A DNA stretch of 64,000 bases from Pandoraea oxalativorans (GTDB lineage Bacteria; Pseudomonadota; Gammaproteobacteria; Burkholderiales; Burkholderiaceae). The position numbers and the translations under genes were made by a program. The notes below the pieces were generated by a model. The model was not told the origin of the DNA. It ran no database searches and saw only the letters and a list, made by a program, of their open reading frames with translations. This document shows positions 7,987 through 16,874 of the stretch, one piece after another; within the stretch, counting starts at the first letter, position 1, and each line of letters opens with the position of its first letter. The DNA lies in assembly GCF_000972785.3 (NCBI RefSeq), contig NZ_CP011518.2:310001-374000 (forward strand). The letters are read 5' to 3'.

Positions 7987-8865
7987 CTATGAGACGACTG
8001 TGCGAGCCCAACATCCGGCATCGGCGGTCATGTGAAAGAGGCGGCTATGCGGATACTTCTCCCGTTGAATCGCCCTAACCTGCTCGACGAAATCCGAAGC
8101 TGCTCGCGCGCAAAAGGTAATCGACTCTAGCTCTTCCGGATAGAAGAGGAAATGCTGGAACTCGGTATCGGCGGGCAGTTCGCGCGCCGTAACGACGCGC
8201 CATTCTTCCTCATAGGACCACCGAGGTGTTTTCGTGTACCAGACCGCCTCCCTGGCTGCTGTGAGGTGCGCCGGGCTTTGTCCGAAGAGCAAGAAGTCGA
8301 GGCCGGAGCCCGAAACATAGGGATGGTTGGTGTACACGACAGGCTTGGCCCCGAGCAGCGGCGTGCCGCGTTCAGGCAGGTGCCTGAAGCCGAGGACGCA
8401 ACCGGCGTGCTCGCCGGCGTAAGTGCCCCACATGACTTCGTTCGACGGGTCCCCCGTCAGGCATAGCACGAGATGCGTCTTACCCGCCGGAGACTGAAAA
8501 AACGCTCGGAGGCCTTTTGCGAGCACACCGTCAGGGTCCGCGGCGCGATCTTGCAATACTAAGGCCTTCGACCAGCTTCTCTTCGTGCCCTGCGCCGCCC
8601 GCATCCGACAGACATGCAGCAGCGCTTTCGCACCTTCCGACAGGCTTACCTCCTCAGACGCCTTGATGCCATAAGCGACATCAAGGATCCGATCAACGTA
8701 TGCTTCGTAGGAGTCGGCGATGCTGGGCTCGAAACACGGCATGCGCTGATACTCACCGATATCGTTGAACGTGTGAGGCGCTGCCCAGCGCAACCTGGAG
8801 CTTTCCAGGACAGCAAGCGCTGATTTCGGTGACGTGTATTTGTACAGGATGTCAGGGAGTGTCAT
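7987..8865 (-). CDS. DUF2971 family protein
   Basis: 292 aa. The N-terminus (LYKYTSPKSALAVLESSRLRWAAPHTFND) and the later blocks MWGTYAGEHAGCVLGF and WSYEEEWRVV are typical of DUF2971, a family of unknown biochemical role often found in accessory and defence-linked islands. It lies next to the AbiE remnant on the same strand, 174 bp upstream of the antitoxin start, with its own promoter space. No membrane segment or signal peptide. It looks complete. Function is not assigned. Confidence 0.8.
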   Translation of the reverse strand: MTLPDILYKYTSPKSALAVLESSRLRWAAPHTFNDIGEYQRMPCFEPSIADSYEAYVDRILDVAYGIKASEEVSLSEGAKALLHVCRMRAAQGTKRSWSKALVLQDRAADPDGVLAKGLRAFFQSPAGKTHLVLCLTGDPSNEVMWGTYAGEHAGCVLGFRHLPERGTPLLGAKPVVYTNHPYVSGSGLDFLLFGQSPAHLTAAREAVWYTKTPRWSYEEEWRVVTARELPADTEFQHFLFYPEELESITFCARAASDFVEQVRAIQREKYPHSRLFHMTADAGCWARTVVS

Positions 8866-8888
8866 GTGGGACGTCGGGTGAATGTTGG

Positions 8889-9080
8889 TCAGTCCCTATC
8901 GTGCGGGGACTGCGTCGCGTAAGTGATGGCGGTGACCGTCCGGCGCGTCACGCTACCGGCTTGCTCGTCGAACGCGACCGGAAACTCGGGCGCCTCGTCC
9001 TCATTCAGATACGGCAGCGCCATATCCGGCTCAAACAGCACATAATTCACTCCGCCCTCGTGCCGTGCGGACCAAAAAAC
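8889..9080 (-). pseudogene. 3' fragment of an unrecognised gene cut by element A
   Basis: About 63 codons up to the stop at 8889, with natural-looking sequence (NYVLFEPDMALPYLNEDE, then EFPVAFDEQ). The 5' part is replaced by the end of element A at about 9081. I do not recognise the family. Confidence 0.45.
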
Positions 9081-9119
9081 GGAATTTTTCAAGCTAGTTG
9101 TCGCCTCCCCGAATAAATT

Positions 9120-10197
9120 TCAGGCGGCCGTTCTCTGCTGGCTACGGCGTTGCGCGGCGACGTCCTGGTGGTCGATGCGATCCGGGTTCAGGTGCACAGC
9201 ATCGACGCGCTGCCAGTTGCGCGTCGGGCCTTTCCAGCGCAGCGGATGGCGTTGCCGGGCGGCCTCATAAAGCGCCGCACGTCGATCCGGAATGTCCTGA
9301 TCGAGCTTGGCATGGCGCTGCGCCGGCGTCACGAACCGGGTCGCGCTGTGACGATGCCCGTGGTGGTACCAGCGCACCAGCGCGCCCACCCGGGTGCGTG
9401 CTGCGAGCAGGGTGTCAAATGCCCCCAGCGGGTAAGTCGGCCGGTACTTCAGGGTCTTGAACAACGACTCAGAATATGGGTTGTCGTTGCTCACGCCCGG
9501 ACGGCTGAGCGAGGGCGTGACGCCCAGCGCCTGGAAGGTGGCGAGCGTCGTCGCACCTTTCATCGGGCCGCCGTTATCCGAATGCAGAGTCGCCTGATTG
9601 GGCTGTATCGCTTCGCGCGCGCACCAGTCCTTGAGGACTTCGCCAACCAGTACGCCGCTTTCCTGCGCATAGACCTGCCAACCAACGATCTTGCGGCTGA
9701 ACACGTCCAGAAACAGGTACAGATAGAAATACTGCCCGCGCACCGTCGTGGGCAGGTACGTGATGTCGCAGCTGTACAACTGGTTAGGCGCGTAGGCGCA
9801 AACCGCACGCGGTTTGCTGCGGGCCCGGGCCGGCCGTTCGCTGCGCCGGTGGGCGAGTTGCTTCTCGGCCTTCAGAACCCGGTAGAAGGTCGACTCCGAG
9901 GCGATATAGCGCTGCTGGTCTGCCAGTCGCGGCCCAATCTGGCTGGGCGGCAGATGACCAAATTCGGCCGAATTCGCCACCGACAGAAGCTCGGCGCGCT
10001 CCTCGGCGCCTAGCTTATCGCGCGGCCCGTGGTGTCTTAACGTGCGCCTGTCCACTGCGTCAGGTTTTGCTTGCCGCCGGCGTTCAACGGTGCGCGCGCG
10101 TCAGCCCCACAATCTTGCACGCGTGTGCCTGGCGAGCCCCGGCCAGGGTCGCCTCGTGGATGAGCCCAATCAATGCTTGGCGCTGCGCAGGCGTCAT
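9120..10197 (-). pseudogene. Element A orfB, frameshifted
   Basis: The 5' end (MTPAQRQALIGLIHEATLAGARQ, from 10197) matches the HTH of intact orfB and then leaves frame near 10060-10110, where bases are missing after LTRAHR. The rest is open for 311 codons (MDRRTLRHHGPRDKLGAEER onward) with all three catalytic positions (CDITYL, HSDNGGPM, NPYSESLF). The frame change should prevent a full protein, although the catalytic part alone could be translated from an internal ATG at 10055. Confidence 0.8.
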
Positions 10198-10694
10198 TCG
10201 GCCTCGTCCCCGAGCAGCGCACGGTACTTTTTTTGCAGCACCAGCGGCGCCGCAGCTTCCGCCGGCGCCTTCTCCTTGCGTTTCAACTCGCGCTGCAGCT
10301 CGACATTGGCCTGCTTCAGATCGCGCACTTCTTGCGCGCTCTCGCGCCGGCTGACGGCGGCCCCACCGGCGCAAAAATCCGCACGCCACTGCGCCAGATG
10401 ATGCGCAAACAAGCCGCGCTCCCGAGACCAGCCATGCAAGGCTTCGTCGACCAGCCCGTGGCTCTCCTGCAAGGCCATCAGCCGTTCCTCCCGCGACCAG
10501 TCTTTCGGTCGTCGTGGGTCTGCAGAGCTCGGGCTCCGGTTCGTGGCGCTGGCGCCTCTCGTCCTTTTCCTTAATGTCAGTACGTTGACGTTCAATTCGT
10601 CGGCCACCGCTCCAACCGTGCGGCTCCCGCGCTGCAGAACCTTCGACAGCGCCTGCGCCTTGAACTCAACAGAATACGTTTGTTTCACTTTCAA
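10194..10694 (-). CDS. Element A orfA, diverged copy
   Basis: 166 aa, about four fifths identical by eye to the 167-aa orfA at 12136-12639. The HTH and coiled-coil tail are kept. The end overlaps the orfB start by 4 nt. It is the upstream half of a decayed element, so it may be expressed without a working partner from the same copy. Confidence 0.8.
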   Translation of the reverse strand: MKVKQTYSVEFKAQALSKVLQRGSRTVGAVADELNVNVLTLRKRTRGASATNRSPSSADPRRPKDWSREERLMALQESHGLVDEALHGWSRERGLFAHHLAQWRADFCAGGAAVSRRESAQEVRDLKQANVELQRELKRKEKAPAEAAAPLVLQKKYRALLGDEAE

Positions 10695-10827
10695 CCTGCA
10701 CCTCTGACTCTACTTGATAAGGAAGTTCAGAGGCGACAACTATTCTGACGCCGGGGGCAGGACACCTTCTACGTCGGCACGCTCAAACGGTAATGCCCCC
10801 GTTTTCCACGGTCAGCAGAAGTAGAAA

Positions 10828-11628
10828 CTAAGCGACCATGGCAAGCCGCTGCTTCGGGGTAAAACCGCCCAATGCCATATTCGGGCGCTCGTGATTGTAA
10901 ATCCACATCCAGTCGGCCGCCGCTTCGCGAACCTGCTCCAGGTCCTCCCACAGGTACTGCGACAGCCATTCGTATCGCGCAGTCCGGTTGAACCGTTCGA
11001 TATACGCATTCTGCTGCGGCTTGCCCGGCTCGATGTATTCCAGCCGGATGCCTTGCTTCTGCGTCCATGTCACGATGGCCGCACTCAAATATTCCGGGCC
11101 GTTGTCGCACCGGATGACCTTCGGCTTGCCTCGCCATTCCATATGCTGCTTCAGCGTGCGAATCACCCGCTCGGATGGCAACGAGAAATCCACCTCGATG
11201 CCCAGCGCCTCGCGGTTGAAATCATCAATCACGTTCAGCGTCCGGATACTGCGCCCGTCAACCAGTTGGTCATGCATGAAGTCCATCGACCACACTTCAT
11301 TGATGGCCTCCGGTACCGATAGCGGCTGCGGCGTTTCGCGCACCAGCCGCTTTTTCGGCTTGATGCGCAGGTTCAGCTCCAGCTCCCGGTAAATTCGGTA
11401 AATGCGCTTGTGGTTCCAGCCGAATCCCTTCACATTACGCAGGTAGAAGTAGCACAGCAGAAAACCCCAGTTGCGATGGCAGCCCGTAATACGCAGTAGC
11501 CAGTCGGCAATCTCTTCGTTCTCCGTGTTCAACTTCGCCGCGTACCGGTAGCACGACTCGCTGATGCCGAGCACCGCGCACGCCACACGAATTGACACGC
11601 GCCGCTGTTGCACAACTTGCTTTGCCAT
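10828..11628 (-). CDS. IS407-group orfB, DDE transposase
   Basis: 266 aa. The HTH_21 part ([16 protein letters not shown]) is followed by the rve core: [12 protein letters not shown] holds the first aspartate, [13 protein letters not shown] the second, and [16 protein letters not shown] the glutamate. The C-terminus [20 protein letters not shown] is typical. It is made as an OrfAB fusion through the frameshift signal at 11624-11662. It differs from the second copy (50739-51539) at one residue seen (DQLVDG against DQPVDG). Confidence 0.92.
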   Translation of the reverse strand: MAKQVVQQRRVSIRVACAVLGISESCYRYAAKLNTENEEIADWLLRITGCHRNWGFLLCYFYLRNVKGFGWNHKRIYRIYRELELNLRIKPKKRLVRETPQPLSVPEAINEVWSMDFMHDQLVDGRSIRTLNVIDDFNREALGIEVDFSLPSERVIRTLKQHMEWRGKPKVIRCDNGPEYLSAAIVTWTQKQGIRLEYIEPGKPQQNAYIERFNRTARYEWLSQYLWEDLEQVREAAADWMWIYNHERPNMALGGFTPKQRLAMVA

Positions 11629-11662
11629 CTCGCGCCGACGAGATGGCTTCAGAACTTTTTTT
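11624..11662 (-). promoter_or_regulatory. Programmed -1 frameshift signal of the IS407-group element
   Basis: On the minus strand an A7G slippery run (plus T7 at 11656-11662) is followed after about 7 nt by a perfect 9-bp hairpin, GCCATCTCG (11624-11632) and CGAGATGGC (11639-11647). The run sits at the end of orfA just before the orfB frame. The same signal occurs in copy 2. Confidence 0.75.
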
Positions 11663-11915
11663 GCAGGGCCTCCGAGGCAATCTCAGCCTTGAGCTTCTCC
11701 TCGATGTACATCTTGCGAAGCCGGGTATTCTCCGCCTCCAGCTCCTTCATGCGCGACATCATCGACGCGTCCATGCCGCCGTACTTCGAGCGCCACTTAT
11801 AAAACGTTGCCGAACTGATGCCCAGTTCTCGGCACAGCTCCGGCACCGCCAGCCCAGCCTCCGCGCGCTTGAGCGCCTCCAGTATCTGGCTGTCCGTGAA
11901 TCTCGACTTCTTCAT
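11649..11915 (-). CDS. IS407-group orfA
   Basis: 88 aa. Transposase_8 HTH ([21 protein letters not shown], then [21 protein letters not shown]) followed by a short coiled coil ([21 protein letters not shown]) and the typical end [11 protein letters not shown] at the slippery run. It binds element ends and regulates transposition. It is identical by eye to 51560-51826. Confidence 0.92.
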   Translation of the reverse strand: MKKSRFTDSQILEALKRAEAGLAVPELCRELGISSATFYKWRSKYGGMDASMMSRMKELEAENTRLRKMYIEEKLKAEIASEALQKKF

Positions 11916-12135
11916 CTGCAGAACTCCCTCTTAACGAGAAAATTCTACTTCTCCTAGCGGTGGATTTCAGGGGGCATTACCAAACGGGTGGGCCGGGTCT
12001 ACCAGCAGACGTTCGTCGATACCTACTCGAAGGTCGCGTTCGCCAAGCTCTACGATCGCAAGACGCCACTGCCCCCCGGCGTCATACTAGTTGTCGCCTC
12101 TGAACTTCCTTATTAAGTAGCGTCAGAGGTGTAAG

Positions 12136-12639
12136 TTGAAAGTGAAACAAACGTATTCTGTCGAGTTCAAGGAGCAAGCGCTGTCGAAGGTCCTGCGGCG
12201 TGGGAGCCGCACGGTTGGCGCGGTGGCCGACGAATTGAACGTGAACGTACTGACATTGAGGAAATGGATGAGAGGCGCCGCTGCCGCGAATCGGAGCTCG
12301 GGCTCTGCACACGCAAAACGACCGGAAGATTGGTCGCTGGAGGAACGGCTAATGGCCTTGCAGGAGAGCCATGGTCTGGTCGACGAAGCCTTGCATGGCT
12401 GGTGCCGGGAGCGCGGCTTGTTTGCGCATCATCTCGCGCAGTGGCGAGCGCAGTTCTGTGCCGCGGGCAGAAACGGTGATAGCCGGCGCGAAAGCGCCCA
12501 AGAGGTGCGGGTTCTGAAGCAGGCCAATGTTGAACTGCAGCGCGAGTTGAAGCGCAAGGAGAAGGCGCTGGCTGAGGCTGCGGCGCTACTGGTGCTGCAA
12601 AAAAAGTACCGTGCGCTGCTCGGGGACGAGGCCGAATGA
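12136..12639 (+). CDS. Element A orfA
   Basis: 167 aa with an N-terminal HTH (SRTVGAVADELNVNVLTLRKW) and a C-terminal coiled coil ending ALLVLQKKYRALLGDEAE. The stop overlaps the orfB start (ATGA at 12636-12639). The sequence matches 2589-3092 exactly by eye, which marks copies 1 and 3 as recent. It is the likely end-binding subunit of the transposase. Confidence 0.88.
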   Translation: MKVKQTYSVEFKEQALSKVLRRGSRTVGAVADELNVNVLTLRKWMRGAAAANRSSGSAHAKRPEDWSLEERLMALQESHGLVDEALHGWCRERGLFAHHLAQWRAQFCAAGRNGDSRRESAQEVRVLKQANVELQRELKRKEKALAEAAALLVLQKKYRALLGDEAE

Positions 12640-13715
12640 CGTCGTCTGAGCAGCGCAAAGTATTGATTGGTCTGATCACCGAGGCGACTCGGGCCGGGGC
12701 TCGCCAAGCACGCGCGTGCGTCATTCTGGGGCTCAGTGCCCGCACCGTTCAGCGCTGGCAGCGCGGCGAACCTGACGCAGTGGACCGGCGCACATTACGA
12801 CACCACGAGCCGCGCCATAAGCTTAGCGCCGAGGAGCGCGCCGAGCTTCTGGCGGTGGCGAACTCGGCCGAATTGGGTCATCTGCCGCCCAGCCAGATCG
12901 TGCCGCGCTTGGCAGATCAGCAACGCTATATTGCCTCGGAATCGACTTTCTACCGGGTCCTGAAGGCCGAGAAGCAACTCGCCCACCGGCGCAGCGAACG
13001 GCCGGCCCAGGCCCATAGCAAGCCCCGTGCGGTGTGCGCGCGTGCGCCGAACCAGTTGTACAGCTGGGACATCACCTATCTGCCGAGCACGGTTCGCGGG
13101 CAGTATTTTTATCTGTACCTGTTTCTGGACGTGTTCAGCCGAAAGATCGTTGGTTGGCAGGTCTATGCGCAGGAAAGCAGCGCACTGGCCAGTGAAGTGC
13201 TCAAGGACCTGTGTGCGCGCGAAGCGATACCACCCGACCAGGTGATTCTGCATTCGGATAACGGCGGCCCGATGAAAGGTGCGACGATGCTCGCCACCCT
13301 CCAGACGCTGGGCGTCATGCACTCGCTCAGCCGCCCGGGCGTGAGCAACGACAACCCTTATTCTGAATCGTTGTTCAAGACCCTAAAGTACCGGCCGACT
13401 TACCCGCTGAGGGCATTTGACACCCTGCTCGCCGCACGCACCTGGGTGGGCGCGCTGGTGCGCTGGTATAACGAAGAGCACCGTCACAGCGCGATCCGGT
13501 TCGTGACGCCGGCGCAGCGCCATGCCAATCTCGACCAGACCATTTTGGATCGACGAGCAGCGCTTTATGAGGCCGCCCGGCAACGCCACCCGCTGCGCTG
13601 GAAAGGCCGCACGCGCAACTGGCAGCGCGTCGATGCTGTGCACCTGAACCCGGATCGCATCGACCACCAGGACGTCGCCGCACAGCGCCGTAGTCAGGAG
13701 AGAAAGGCCGCCTGA
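12636..13715 (+). CDS. Element A orfB, DDE transposase
   Basis: 359 aa, the only intact copy here. An N-terminal HTH (residues 1-45, GARQARACVILGLSARTVQRW) is followed by an rve core with D145 (YSWDITYL), D208 (ILHSDNGG) and E244 (NPYSESLF), a DD(35)E spacing. A basic C-terminal tail of about 60 residues (LRWKGRTRNWQRVDAVHLNP) is longer than in classical IS3 orfB. The family assignment to IS3-like rve transposases is firm, the subgroup is not. This copy could mobilise copies 1 and 2 in trans. Confidence 0.9.
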   Translation: MTSSEQRKVLIGLITEATRAGARQARACVILGLSARTVQRWQRGEPDAVDRRTLRHHEPRHKLSAEERAELLAVANSAELGHLPPSQIVPRLADQQRYIASESTFYRVLKAEKQLAHRRSERPAQAHSKPRAVCARAPNQLYSWDITYLPSTVRGQYFYLYLFLDVFSRKIVGWQVYAQESSALASEVLKDLCAREAIPPDQVILHSDNGGPMKGATMLATLQTLGVMHSLSRPGVSNDNPYSESLFKTLKYRPTYPLRAFDTLLAARTWVGALVRWYNEEHRHSAIRFVTPAQRHANLDQTILDRRAALYEAARQRHPLRWKGRTRNWQRVDAVHLNPDRIDHQDVAAQRRSQERKAA

Positions 13716-13756
13716 AATTTATTCGTGGAGGCGACAACTAGCTTGAAAATTTCCGC

Positions 13757-14003
13757 CATCGGCCCGTGGCCATGCAAACCGGCCTTTCTCCAGCCGCTTT
13801 GCCAGCAGGCACAGCCCGCCGTCGCTCCAGTACAACGCTTTGAGCAAATCACCGCGCCGGCCACGAAACAGAAAGATGTGCCCCGAGAACGGGTCCTTTT
13901 GCAGCACCGACTCGACCTTGGCCGCCAGGCTATTAAAGCCGCAGCGCATATCCGTGACGCCGGCCGCAATCCACACGCGCGCGTTCAATGGCACGCCGAT
14001 CAC
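13757..14003 (-). pseudogene. tnpB: IS66 tnpB, 3' end lost
   Basis: About 82 codons of the 115 expected. The sequence up to [10 protein letters not shown] matches the intact tnpB at 61189-61536 ([21 protein letters not shown], then [19 protein letters not shown]) and is then replaced by element A, which adds a foreign tail to the stop at 13719. TnpB (the Orf2 family) is an accessory factor needed for IS66 transposition; its biochemical role is unclear. It overlaps tnpA by 4 nt. Confidence 0.85.
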
Positions 14004-14398
14004 CGAAGGCTCTCCAGTACCGTGCGTAAAACTTGCGCATCAACTGGGCCATCGATCCTGACGAGCGCTTTGCCAATCTGCACTTCAATCACGCCCAACA
14101 ATGGCGTTGCGCCCGCAGACGCGGCATGACGGTTTGCCTGGCTTTCCAACGGCATATCGACCACGTCGACCGGCAGCAGCGTTGTGTTGGACACCAAAGA
14201 TGCTTTTCGCTCATCCGCTGATCTTCTCCGCCACTGGGCAACCATGTTGGCATTCAATCCGTGGGCGAGCGCCACCTCAGCAATTGAGCGGGTCGGATCA
14301 TTCGCTTGGGCAACCACCGCCGCCCGGAACTCCTTCGTGTAATTCTTCGAGCCTACTCGTCTGCCGCGCCTGGCCTGTTTCATCACTCTGATTCCCAT
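14000..14398 (-). CDS. tnpA: IS66 tnpA accessory protein
   Basis: 132 aa, complete. HTH of transposase_8 type ([20 protein letters not shown], then [20 protein letters not shown]) and the conserved C-terminus [18 protein letters not shown] seen in IS66 orf1. It belongs to the three-gene tnpA-tnpB-tnpC set, of which only this gene is whole here. About half identical to the copy at 60803-61192. Confidence 0.85.
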   Translation of the reverse strand: MGIRVMKQARRGRRVGSKNYTKEFRAAVVAQANDPTRSIAEVALAHGLNANMVAQWRRRSADERKASLVSNTTLLPVDVVDMPLESQANRHAASAGATPLLGVIEVQIGKALVRIDGPVDAQVLRTVLESLR

Positions 14399-14467
14399 TA
14401 CTTCTGATGGGAATCAGATTGCCTTCCTTGCAACATCACGAAAAGACGGTATGGATCGAGCGCTTAC

Positions 14468-14566
14468 GTTGCTGCGCCATGTTCCATGGCAGCAACTCGT
14501 CGATCCGATAACCGGCTATCACTGCCGCGTCAACGACTCGTACTACGGTACTGATCGAGCGCTTAC
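14468..14566 (-). pseudogene. IS66 tnpC C-terminal remnant and element end
   Basis: On the minus strand about 16 codons read YRIDELLPWNMAQ, the C-terminal signature of IS66 tnpC. A second IS66-type end (inverse of GTAAGCGCTCGATCAG) sits at 14541-14566. It comes from another IS66 copy of which nothing else is left. Confidence 0.5.
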
Positions 14567-14715
14567 GCCTTTGTGTTCGTCACCTGGCTGACGGGGGGGG
14601 GGCGGTATGCGTTCAAGGCGCGTGTGCCGGTGGCTGCGGCACACGCGAGCACGCCCGAAGACCCTCGTCGACGCCATGCGGCTACGCCGTAGGGTCCGGC
14701 TCGGCTTGGTGTGGC
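14567..14715. other. Unassigned remnant with a G10 tract
   Basis: No complete gene. On the plus strand AFVFVTWLTGGG continues to RYAFKARVPVAAAHASTPED across a run of ten G (14593-14602), as if from a decayed coding region; I do not recognise it. Confidence 0.3.
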
Positions 14716-15399
14716 TCAGGATCGGAACAGCCGGCTGTACTGTGTCTCGTGCCAGGCACTCATCATGGCAAGTGCCGGCGCGACGTTGCCGATATCGTCG
14801 TCGGCAAGCGACATGGCCGTGTGGGCGGCCTGCTCGATGAGGGGCACCGACGCGATGAGAATGCGCTGGCTTGATGTGTGGGCAAGAGGGACGAGCCGTG
14901 TCGCCGCGGCGACTTGCGCTTCAATGACACTCCACATCAGTCCGCGCAACGCGTCAGCCGGTGCGATGTGCCAGTGGTCGCAGGCGATGGCAAAGGCGGC
15001 GGGATAAGTGAGCCGGACATTGGCGTACGCGCCGGCACGCGGCACATCCAGATCAATGAGCAGACGCACCAATGACTCGCTCATGCGCCGGTCTTCGAGT
15101 TCGAACTCCCGACTTTCTCGCGCCGCGGCCAACCACGCATTGGCGTCGCGGAAGCGACTTTCATGGTTTTCGTTGAGCGCGTGGATCATCCGCCAGAACA
15201 GTGCGCCGTCCAGCGGCGCATAGCTATGCTCCAGCAGGCCAAGGATCCAGTGGCCCGCGGAGGGTTCATCGTTCACGATGCCGGCATGCACTGCCGATTC
15301 CAGTCCTCGGGAATAGGAAAAGCTCCCGACGGGCTGACTGGGGCTGATAAGGCGCACGAGGTGAAGCGCCGGCGCTTGAGGAAATTCGACGCGATCCAC
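14716..15399 (-). CDS. ureF: Urease accessory protein UreF
   Basis: 227 aa, the normal length. UreF features are clear: LVRLISPSQPVGSFSYSRGLE near the start, the helical middle, and MSAWHETQYSRLFRS at the end. UreF joins UreD(H) and UreG in the GTP-dependent nickel delivery complex on apo-urease. No other urease gene (ureABC, D, E, G) is in the window; ureG would be expected just downstream but IS66 debris is there instead. It follows hupE/ureJ by 82 bp on the same strand, so the pair is what is left of a ure cluster. The gene itself appears intact. Confidence 0.92.
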   Translation of the reverse strand: MDRVEFPQAPALHLVRLISPSQPVGSFSYSRGLESAVHAGIVNDEPSAGHWILGLLEHSYAPLDGALFWRMIHALNENHESRFRDANAWLAAARESREFELEDRRMSESLVRLLIDLDVPRAGAYANVRLTYPAAFAIACDHWHIAPADALRGLMWSVIEAQVAAATRLVPLAHTSSQRILIASVPLIEQAAHTAMSLADDDIGNVAPALAMMSAWHETQYSRLFRS

Positions 15400-15431
15400 G
15401 GAGGCTCTTAAGTGGGATCAAACGGGGACAC

Positions 15432-15456
15432 CTTGCCTCGACAGATGCGAGGCAAG
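15432..15456. repeat. 9-bp stem hairpin between hupE and ureF
   Basis: CTTGCCTCG (15432-15440) and CGAGGCAAG (15448-15456) with a 7-nt loop. No U-run follows on either strand, so it is a processing or attenuation structure rather than a standard terminator. Confidence 0.5.
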
Positions 15457-15481
15457 CCAAGAGAAGGCGCACGCGACGGGC

Positions 15482-16075
15482 TTAGATGGCCATGAGCAGC
15501 AGCCCGCCGAGTGCAGTTGCACCACCGGCGAGACGAATACTCAGGCGCCCATGGGCGTGGCCCATCCAACGACTCGCACCGCAACCAAGACTGATCCCGG
15601 CCGCATGCAACGAGCTCGTGGCGAGCACAAAACCGGCGCCATACGCGAAGAAAACGGCATTGCCCATTTCGCCGCCATGCGCATGGCCGTGGAAAAACGC
15701 GAAAAAGCCGGCGATAAGGGCACCGACCGTCGGCGAGACCGGCAGGGCCAGGGCCACCGCCAAACCGAGCACCACGACCGACGCCAGGATGAACGGTTCG
15801 ACTGTCGGAAGTGGCATGCCGAACAAGGCCGACAAAAATCCGAGGACCATGACCCCCACAAAGGCTGCCGGGACAGTGATCAAGGCGCGCCCGCCAAGCA
15901 TTGCCGCCCACAAACCGACGGCAACCATAGCCAAAATATGGTCCGCGCCCGTCAGTGGGTGGGTGAAGCCTGCCCAGAAGGAGTTATGGGTAGGCGCGAT
16001 AGGGCTCGGATGCGCAAAAACGGGGCTCGCGGCGAGCGCCGTGACCGATACGCAAATGCGGGTTATCTTTTTCAT
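15482..16075 (-). CDS. ureJ: HupE/UreJ nickel-permease-like membrane protein
   Basis: 197 aa. A signal peptide (MKKITRICVSVTALAASPVFA) is followed by the HupE/UreJ hallmark FTHPLTGADHILAMVAVGLW and by FFHGHAHGGEMGN, the His-rich motif proposed to bind nickel. About six hydrophobic segments. HupE/UreJ proteins supply nickel to hydrogenase or urease; beside ureF the urease role is the natural reading. Complete, with its own start preceded by GGACACGGCG. It is the upstream gene of the two-gene remnant. Confidence 0.9.
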   Translation of the reverse strand: MKKITRICVSVTALAASPVFAHPSPIAPTHNSFWAGFTHPLTGADHILAMVAVGLWAAMLGGRALITVPAAFVGVMVLGFLSALFGMPLPTVEPFILASVVVLGLAVALALPVSPTVGALIAGFFAFFHGHAHGGEMGNAVFFAYGAGFVLATSSLHAAGISLGCGASRWMGHAHGRLSIRLAGGATALGGLLLMAI

Positions 16076-16096
16076 CGCCGTGTCCTGTCCTTATTG

Positions 16097-16874
16097 TCAG
16101 AGATTGGATCGGAACGATCCGAAGAGTGAGCCCCAAAAAATGACGCCCAAAGAGATCAACACGCCAACGCTCACCGTCATAAACGTGTCGCAATAGCTTC
16201 GTGCATGCGTCTGTTTGCTGATGGGCAGCAACAGCGGAACCGTGCCGTTGTGCGCAAGTGCATCGAGGGTGCCGGTGCCGAGCGCCGTCGGTTGACGCAT
16301 AAGGGCGGGGTCGCTGCCGTGTGCTGGCGCGAGACGCGTGTACTGAGCGCCCCGGGGGCGATTCAGGCATTAGCCGTGCCCCCCGGAGGCGGTGCCCGTC
16401 AGCGCGGCCAAGGCATTCATCGCGACGACCGGCGACACCCAGGGCCCACCGCGTATTCTCAGAGCCGCGTCTCGGATTAAGGCAAACGTCGGCATTGGCG
16501 CCACCACGGCGCCGAAACCGACGCGACTCGCAATGGTGATGATCGTCCGGCCGGATGACTTCGCGCCGGCCTTCGGGCTTTCCCGCAAAACGCCGAGGCG
16601 CGTGAAATCGCGCACAATCCCCGTCGGGTTGGCTGCCCAGAGCGCGATCGGTACACCGCCGAGCAGAAAGAGCGCAAACCGGCGAATCACAAACCCGCCG
16701 GCGCCCACCATGCACGTCGGAGTTCGACGCGCGAGAAACGCTTCGCTCGATAGCGGCGCAGGGAGGGGCGCAGGGAGTGGTGCAGCCGCGGGAAGCCAAG
16801 ATCAGGACGCTCCACCCTCGATAGGCGCGCCCCATCACCCGGGCCGGCGAGAACAGAATTGCGAGCCGTCCCAT
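16097..16874 (-). pseudogene. GntP-family permease, decayed
   Basis: The start is good (AAGGAG 8-10 nt before ATG 16874) and reads MGRLAILFSPARVMGRAYRGWSVLILA, the first helix of GntP-type gluconate/organic acid transporters. Further on, in other frames, are FGAVVAPMPTFALIRDA, NALAALTGTASGG and GTLDALAHNGTVPLLLPIS, all GntP motifs in the right order. Only about 780 of the usual 1380 nt remain, with at least two frame changes, so internal deletions have removed several helices. Non-functional. Confidence 0.8.

Larger units (their letters stand above)
9081..10757 (-). mobile_element. Element A copy 2, diverged
   Basis: Same ends as copy 1 (core TAGTTGTCGCCTC at 9095-9107, inverse ending at 10742, outer GGAATTTTTCAAGC and TGACGCCGGGGG). 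Many substitutions and a broken orfB show that it is older than copies 1 and 3. The right edge abuts an IS481 remnant. Confidence 0.8.
10789..11981 (-). mobile_element. IS407-group (IS3 family) element copy 1
   Basis: 1193 bp with terminal inverted repeats GGTAATGCCCCC and GGGGGCATTACC. It is flanked by AAAC at 10785-10788 and 11982-11985, a 4-bp duplication typical of this group. It is virtually identical to 50700-51892. Confidence 0.95.
10758..12072 (+). pseudogene. IS481-family transposase fragment, split by an IS407-group element
   Basis: 10758-10788 encodes QDTFYVGTLK and 11982-12072 continues VGRVYQQTFVDTYSKVAFAK, then LYDRKTPL, in the same frame once the IS407-group element and one AAAC copy are removed. 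This is the rve core around the first catalytic aspartate of IS481 transposases. Both outer edges are cut by inverted copies of element A. Confidence 0.75.
12073..13756 (+). mobile_element. Element A copy 3, intact
   Basis: Core 12088-13740 (1653 bp) with outer flanks CCCCCGGCGTCA and GCTTGAAAATTTCCGC as in the other copies. Both ORFs are open. It lies in inverted orientation to copy 2, with the IS481 remnant between them. Its right end cuts an IS66 tnpB. Confidence 0.85.
13757..14467 (-). mobile_element. IS66-family element remnant
   Basis: Keeps the tnpA end with a terminal repeat matching the IS66 copy at 60719 (inverse of GTAAGCGCTCGATCC ending at 14467), tnpA, and most of tnpB. Element A replaces the rest. 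Confidence 0.8.
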
